A stretch of DNA of 60,000 nucleotides from Phoronis australis (lineage: Eukaryota; Phoronida; Phoronidae). The notes beneath the pieces were generated by a model. It searched no databases and was not told where the DNA came from. It saw nothing but the letters and a program-made list of their open reading frames with translations. The DNA is taken from the NCBI GenBank assembly GCA_002633005.1, contig NMRA01000022.1, forward strand, positions 1,234,518-1,294,517. Direction: 5' to 3'. The translations under genes and the position numbers were made by a program. Numbering within the stretch: position 1 is the first letter of the stretch; the number at the start of each line of letters is the position of its first letter. Shown here one piece after another: positions 56,892 through 60,000 of the stretch.

Positions 56892-57170
56892 TCATTTCCT
56901 TGAAAAAGAAAAAAGAAAAGCTCTGATGCAGGCCACTGTGCATGCTGGAATGACAACATGTACAGTTGGTCCTAAGTGACCGTGCTCCCATCTGTAGGCC
57001 ACGTGTCGCATCCTTTTATACAAGGGTCTGTCGTAGCCATCACGATATTGTCTTTTATATTGCAGCCATGCAGTCTCCAAAACATCACGATTGGGGTATA
57101 CAGGTTTAAAACACTCGTGATCCACAATACATTTTTTTCTGGGGTTGACTGAAAGTTGCCACAGTTGCAC
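56892..57170 (-). CDS. P2X7 C-terminal (ballast) domain-like exon
   Basis: The frame reads KKCIVDHECFKPVYPNRDVL, ETAWLQYKRQYRDGYDRPLY, KRMRHVAYRWEHGHLGPTVH and VVIPACTVACIRAFLF before TGA. C(I/V)xxHxxFxxVxxNxxVL, the RYxAYRxxxxxxxGxLGxxVRxVIPSCxVxxIR order and the position at the protein end match the zinc-binding domain found at the C-terminus of P2X7 receptors and of many invertebrate proteins that lack a channel. The upstream part with its Cys-rich block was not found. Likely acceptors are CTTTCAG or CCCCAG near 57150. The arrangement YRWEHG lacks the usual RQF, so the copy may be diverged or decaying. Confidence 0.6.
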   Translation of the reverse strand: MQLWQLSVNPRKKCIVDHECFKPVYPNRDVLETAWLQYKRQYRDGYDRPLYKRMRHVAYRWEHGHLGPTVHVVIPACTVACIRAFLFSFSRK

Positions 57171-57199
57171 CTTCAGTAAACATCAATCTTTCGAATTGA

Positions 57200-58290
57200 A
57201 AAAGTTACCAAGAGTGACTCTGCCAAATTTAAGTGAGGGGGCTGCATACGACTTCAGTTTCCAAGAAAACTGATTGTTCAGAATAAACCCCATTTGAGCA
57301 GCGACCTGTTTACAACAGAACAAAAATCAAATTTGTTTCCAAAAAACAAACTTTGGAACATCACAACCTATAGAAATGAATAATGCTACACCCAAGGCAG
57401 TGGTAGATCATGCCCGGGGATATAGTAATGGGAATTAGTTGCTTGATTTTAGCTGACCCTTAGACACAAGGTAGTTGCCCTGATTCATTGATGGAGTGGA
57501 CTGTTTTGTAAGTAGTCGTGAGACCTGTTCTGCCAATCTGAACCCTATCGACACCCACATACCATTAAGCAAACTAGACAATGCCATTGGGGTAAACCAA
57601 CTTAAAAAGCAGTGTTGCCACTCAAAGGGTCGCCCATATTTTAAATACTACAGTATACATTTCTTAAAACTTCTCCATATACTATATGGGCAATCACCAA
57701 TCCAATGGTATGCCCTCTATACTCTATGGAAACTTTACCAGGCGGTTCCTAACCAAGTAGTCGACTCGTACCCAGGCAATGTACCATTTTATTTATAAAT
57801 AATGGCAACATTGGGTCAATGTACATCGACATGAAATGGTTGTTTTCATTTCAAGCATCACCTTACAAAATAAAACTGTTTTGGAACACATGTTTACATT
57901 GATATGGGTCCGAGTTGACTTGGCTCTTGAGTACGAAAATGACGTGACCTGTTCTATAACCTATAAAATTACCCCTCCCCCCCTTTACATTTCACAGTCG
58001 CTTATTCCAAAGTGGCTCAGAAAAGTAGGAGACAATTTTGTGCAATGCTCAATTATCTGCCAGTGAAAGCCAGAATTGGAACCTGAGTCTCACGAGCTCA
58101 AAGCACTTAGCCACACCCTCTACAAATAATCAGAGTGATTTGCTAAAATACTGAAACTGGTATTTATCCACGGCTGAAACATGATTCACCAGTGGGGACG
58201 TCAGCGCCTGGGACTGACTGGTAAAGCACCTACTTTTGAATTAAGAAACACCAATTAATAATTCGCGGTAGTAGGATACATATAGTAAAT
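57200..58290. other. no gene recognised
   Basis: Possible intron between 58295 and 57170 on the minus strand. No Cys-rich exon that would complete the P2X7-like domain could be seen. The plus-strand open frames at 57496-57798 and 57836-58066 show no family. Confidence 0.4.
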
Positions 58291-58294
58291 ATTC

Positions 58295-58558
58295 TTAACT
58301 ATCACTAACATCTGCCTGTGGATGTTCACTGGACGAACCGGCTGGGGCTACGTCTTCGACGACCGGAGAAAGGTCCGTGAAAGGGATCGAAGGAGACGGC
58401 TCCACCAAAGAAAAGCTGTGAACGCAAATTGTTCCTATGGGATCTGTCACCCCTTCCTCCACGTCCAAAATGTCGGGATCATCTGAAAAGTCCACCTGTC
58501 CGTCCCTGTATCTTTCAAAGTATTCCTCATCTACGATGCTGCACTCACTTGTACACAC
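58295..58558 (-). CDS. acidic first exon, unassigned
   Basis: The ATG frame reads MCTSECSIVDEEYFERYRDG, then QVDFSDDPDILDVEEGVTDP, a Ser/Pro-rich stretch and SSEHPQADVSDS before TAA. A donor GAT|GTTAGT lies at the end, so it may be a first exon of 82 codons in phase 0 joining downstream, possibly to the P2X7-like exon at 57170-56892. Composition (acidic, Pro/Ser-rich) is protein-like. No domain is recognised. Confidence 0.4.
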   Translation of the reverse strand: MCTSECSIVDEEYFERYRDGQVDFSDDPDILDVEEGVTDPIGTICVHSFSLVEPSPSIPFTDLSPVVEDVAPAGSSSEHPQADVSDS

Positions 58559-59163
58559 ATTGTTTCCTTCGTGTCCCCCCTACACCACGTCATAGATGTG
58601 TAACTAACGAAAACGGCGCCGTTTCTATTCTCCGTTACAACAATGGCGTTACAACACCACGGCAGTTAATAAGTAAATAACTTTGTATAGGGACATAAAA
58701 TTCAGTTAATGTTAAAAATGTAGCAATGATAATTATAAACAAGAATTTAGACCATAATATTGTTCAGATTGGTTTGGCCTAGCAATTTTCTCTTTAAGGA
58801 GGCGACTCTCTAATTCAATGTGCACACTTCAGACAACATGGGTGAGTAGACGGCGTAGGCACTATTTACCGAAAGTAATATTTGCCATCACACCAGGTGC
58901 TGCTTGTGAATATTGGTACATGTAACGCAAGATCACAAAATTTAGCCACTGAAAATAAACAGAGTTGGCGGTCTGTGTGATAAAAAGTCAATGGTGGAAC
59001 GGCACTCCTACAATGCATCAAGAGATGTTGTGAAAACAGGTATACAAAGGGAGAATGTCCCAGATGGACAGTAATTGGGGTACATATTCATTTCCAGTTG
59101 TGTGTAAGCAGTTAATACCAATGTCCCAGTGTAGAGGAGTTGCTGTTGTTTTGCAATTCTATA

Positions 59164-59198
59164 CGAATGAAATGAAATGAAATGAAATGAAATGAAAT
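59164..59198. repeat. (GAAAT)n microsatellite
   Basis: About six AATGA units. Confidence 0.9.
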
Positions 59199-59199
59199 T

Positions 59200-60000
59200 T
59201 TCTTTGAGAATCTGACATGTGAGTCGAGTCTGTTGACGGTGTGTTCAGCAATGTAATGGTCGACCAAAGAAAAGATTTTGAAACAATCAAATGCATTTAA
59301 TGTATGCAATGTAAAATCTGCCTAGTATTTAAATGTTCATGCACAACACAATGACTGCCGCGGTAGTGTTTTTGCTGTGAAGCACAACGTGTATGGAATA
59401 CGCCACACAAATACGCTCTGTAAACCAGACTTTCATACCAAACCATATGGCCAAAATGTCTTGGATACTACTAAGTGTTAAGCTGTGCAATTTACTTCCG
59501 AATAATGTAGAGATGATCTAATTGACTTTTGTAAGACAGTTAACATATATTTTGATGGCTCGACACGTAAGTGCCATAGTTGTGAATACCGTAGGATTGT
59601 AAAGTTTTAGACAGTTGTTTTTCTCATTAAATGTCTATCTGTATGTAATTCTCTTAAAACAGTAAAGTCTTGTATAATTGTTCTTCAACTTCTGTAGGGG
59701 ACAAGCACATGTGCTAATGCCTTATATTTTTTATGTATTTATTATCATTTACAAACAATTACAAAAACAAACAAACAAATAAGTACACCATTCACTCGCG
59801 CATGCACACCTCAGGAAGACCATTCTCATATCTCGTTTAAAGTAAATATCTTTTACATGAAATTAACATGAACAATGAAGTTTTTCCCATTTCGCAGAGA
59901 AGCTGTCATATGCAAAGTTTTTATGTGCATTAAATTTTTCAGCATTATAGTATTCATAAGTTTTTGTAACGAACTTGAGAAAATTAGCTATATTTTTGTG
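59200..60000. other. no gene recognised
   Basis: AT-rich end of the window with no domain, splice pair or repeat recognised. Any gene here would have to extend beyond the window. Confidence 0.45.

Noticed and set aside
1-60000. CRISPR arrays, bacterial operons, rRNA genes
   Set aside because: The tandem repeats here lack unique spacers of even size, and gene structure is eukaryotic throughout.

Overview
The window looks like nuclear DNA of an animal, probably an aquatic invertebrate. The evidence is spliced genes with GT-AG introns, many degenerate DNA transposons and LINE pieces, three single Ns plus one 50-N scaffold gap, many TACATGTA-type palindromes, and one place where two near-identical sequence versions sit on either side of the gap. 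No bacterial operons, CRISPR arrays, rRNA or tRNA genes were seen. The phylum cannot be fixed from the sequence. Most of the 60 kb is intron or intergenic DNA, and few open reading frames above 60 codons are real.

Main gene (minus strand, about 36.0 to 13.6 kb): eight exons with good splice sites and matching phases join into a 459-codon frame. It encodes a type I membrane protein with a signal peptide, a zona pellucida (ZP) module with ten cysteines (four in ZP-N, six in ZP-C), an RKKR furin-type site, a transmembrane helix and a short basic tail. Exon 2 has only 37 nt. The introns hold an LTR-free set of repeats: two inverted copies of a 0.9 kb THAP-containing repeat on either side of exons 2 to 5, fold-back elements, minisatellites and a repeat with a nested hAT-type MITE.

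Left flank (1 to 13.5 kb): no intact gene. It holds a 33-bp minisatellite of about 0.8 kb, two inverted relics of a TPR (kinesin-light-chain/nephrocystin type) coding repeat, and a LINE 3' fragment.

Middle (36 to 46 kb): two possible CUB-like exons on the minus strand, a short TIR element rich in G and C runs, a second LINE fragment with a recognisable YADDT motif that runs into a long CA/TA microsatellite, and another piece of the repeat seen at 13.8 and 32.2 kb.

Right part (46 to 60 kb): a cluster of transposase-related and transposon-derived domains. A broken PIF/Harbinger transposase is at 46.6 to 49.2 kb (plus strand). A four-exon unrecognised gene end is at 52.0 to 50.0 kb (minus strand, all introns phase 1). 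A THAP pseudogene lies at 52.2 kb and an acidic first exon at 53.0 kb. A TA-flanked MITE is at 53.4 kb. An intact THAP-domain first exon with an ETS/E2F-like promoter is cut by the assembly gap at 55.7 kb. A P2X7-ballast-like C-terminal exon is at 57.2 kb, and an acidic first exon at 58.6 kb. The 359-bp near-identical blocks on both sides of the THAP exon suggest that two haplotypes were scaffolded in series.
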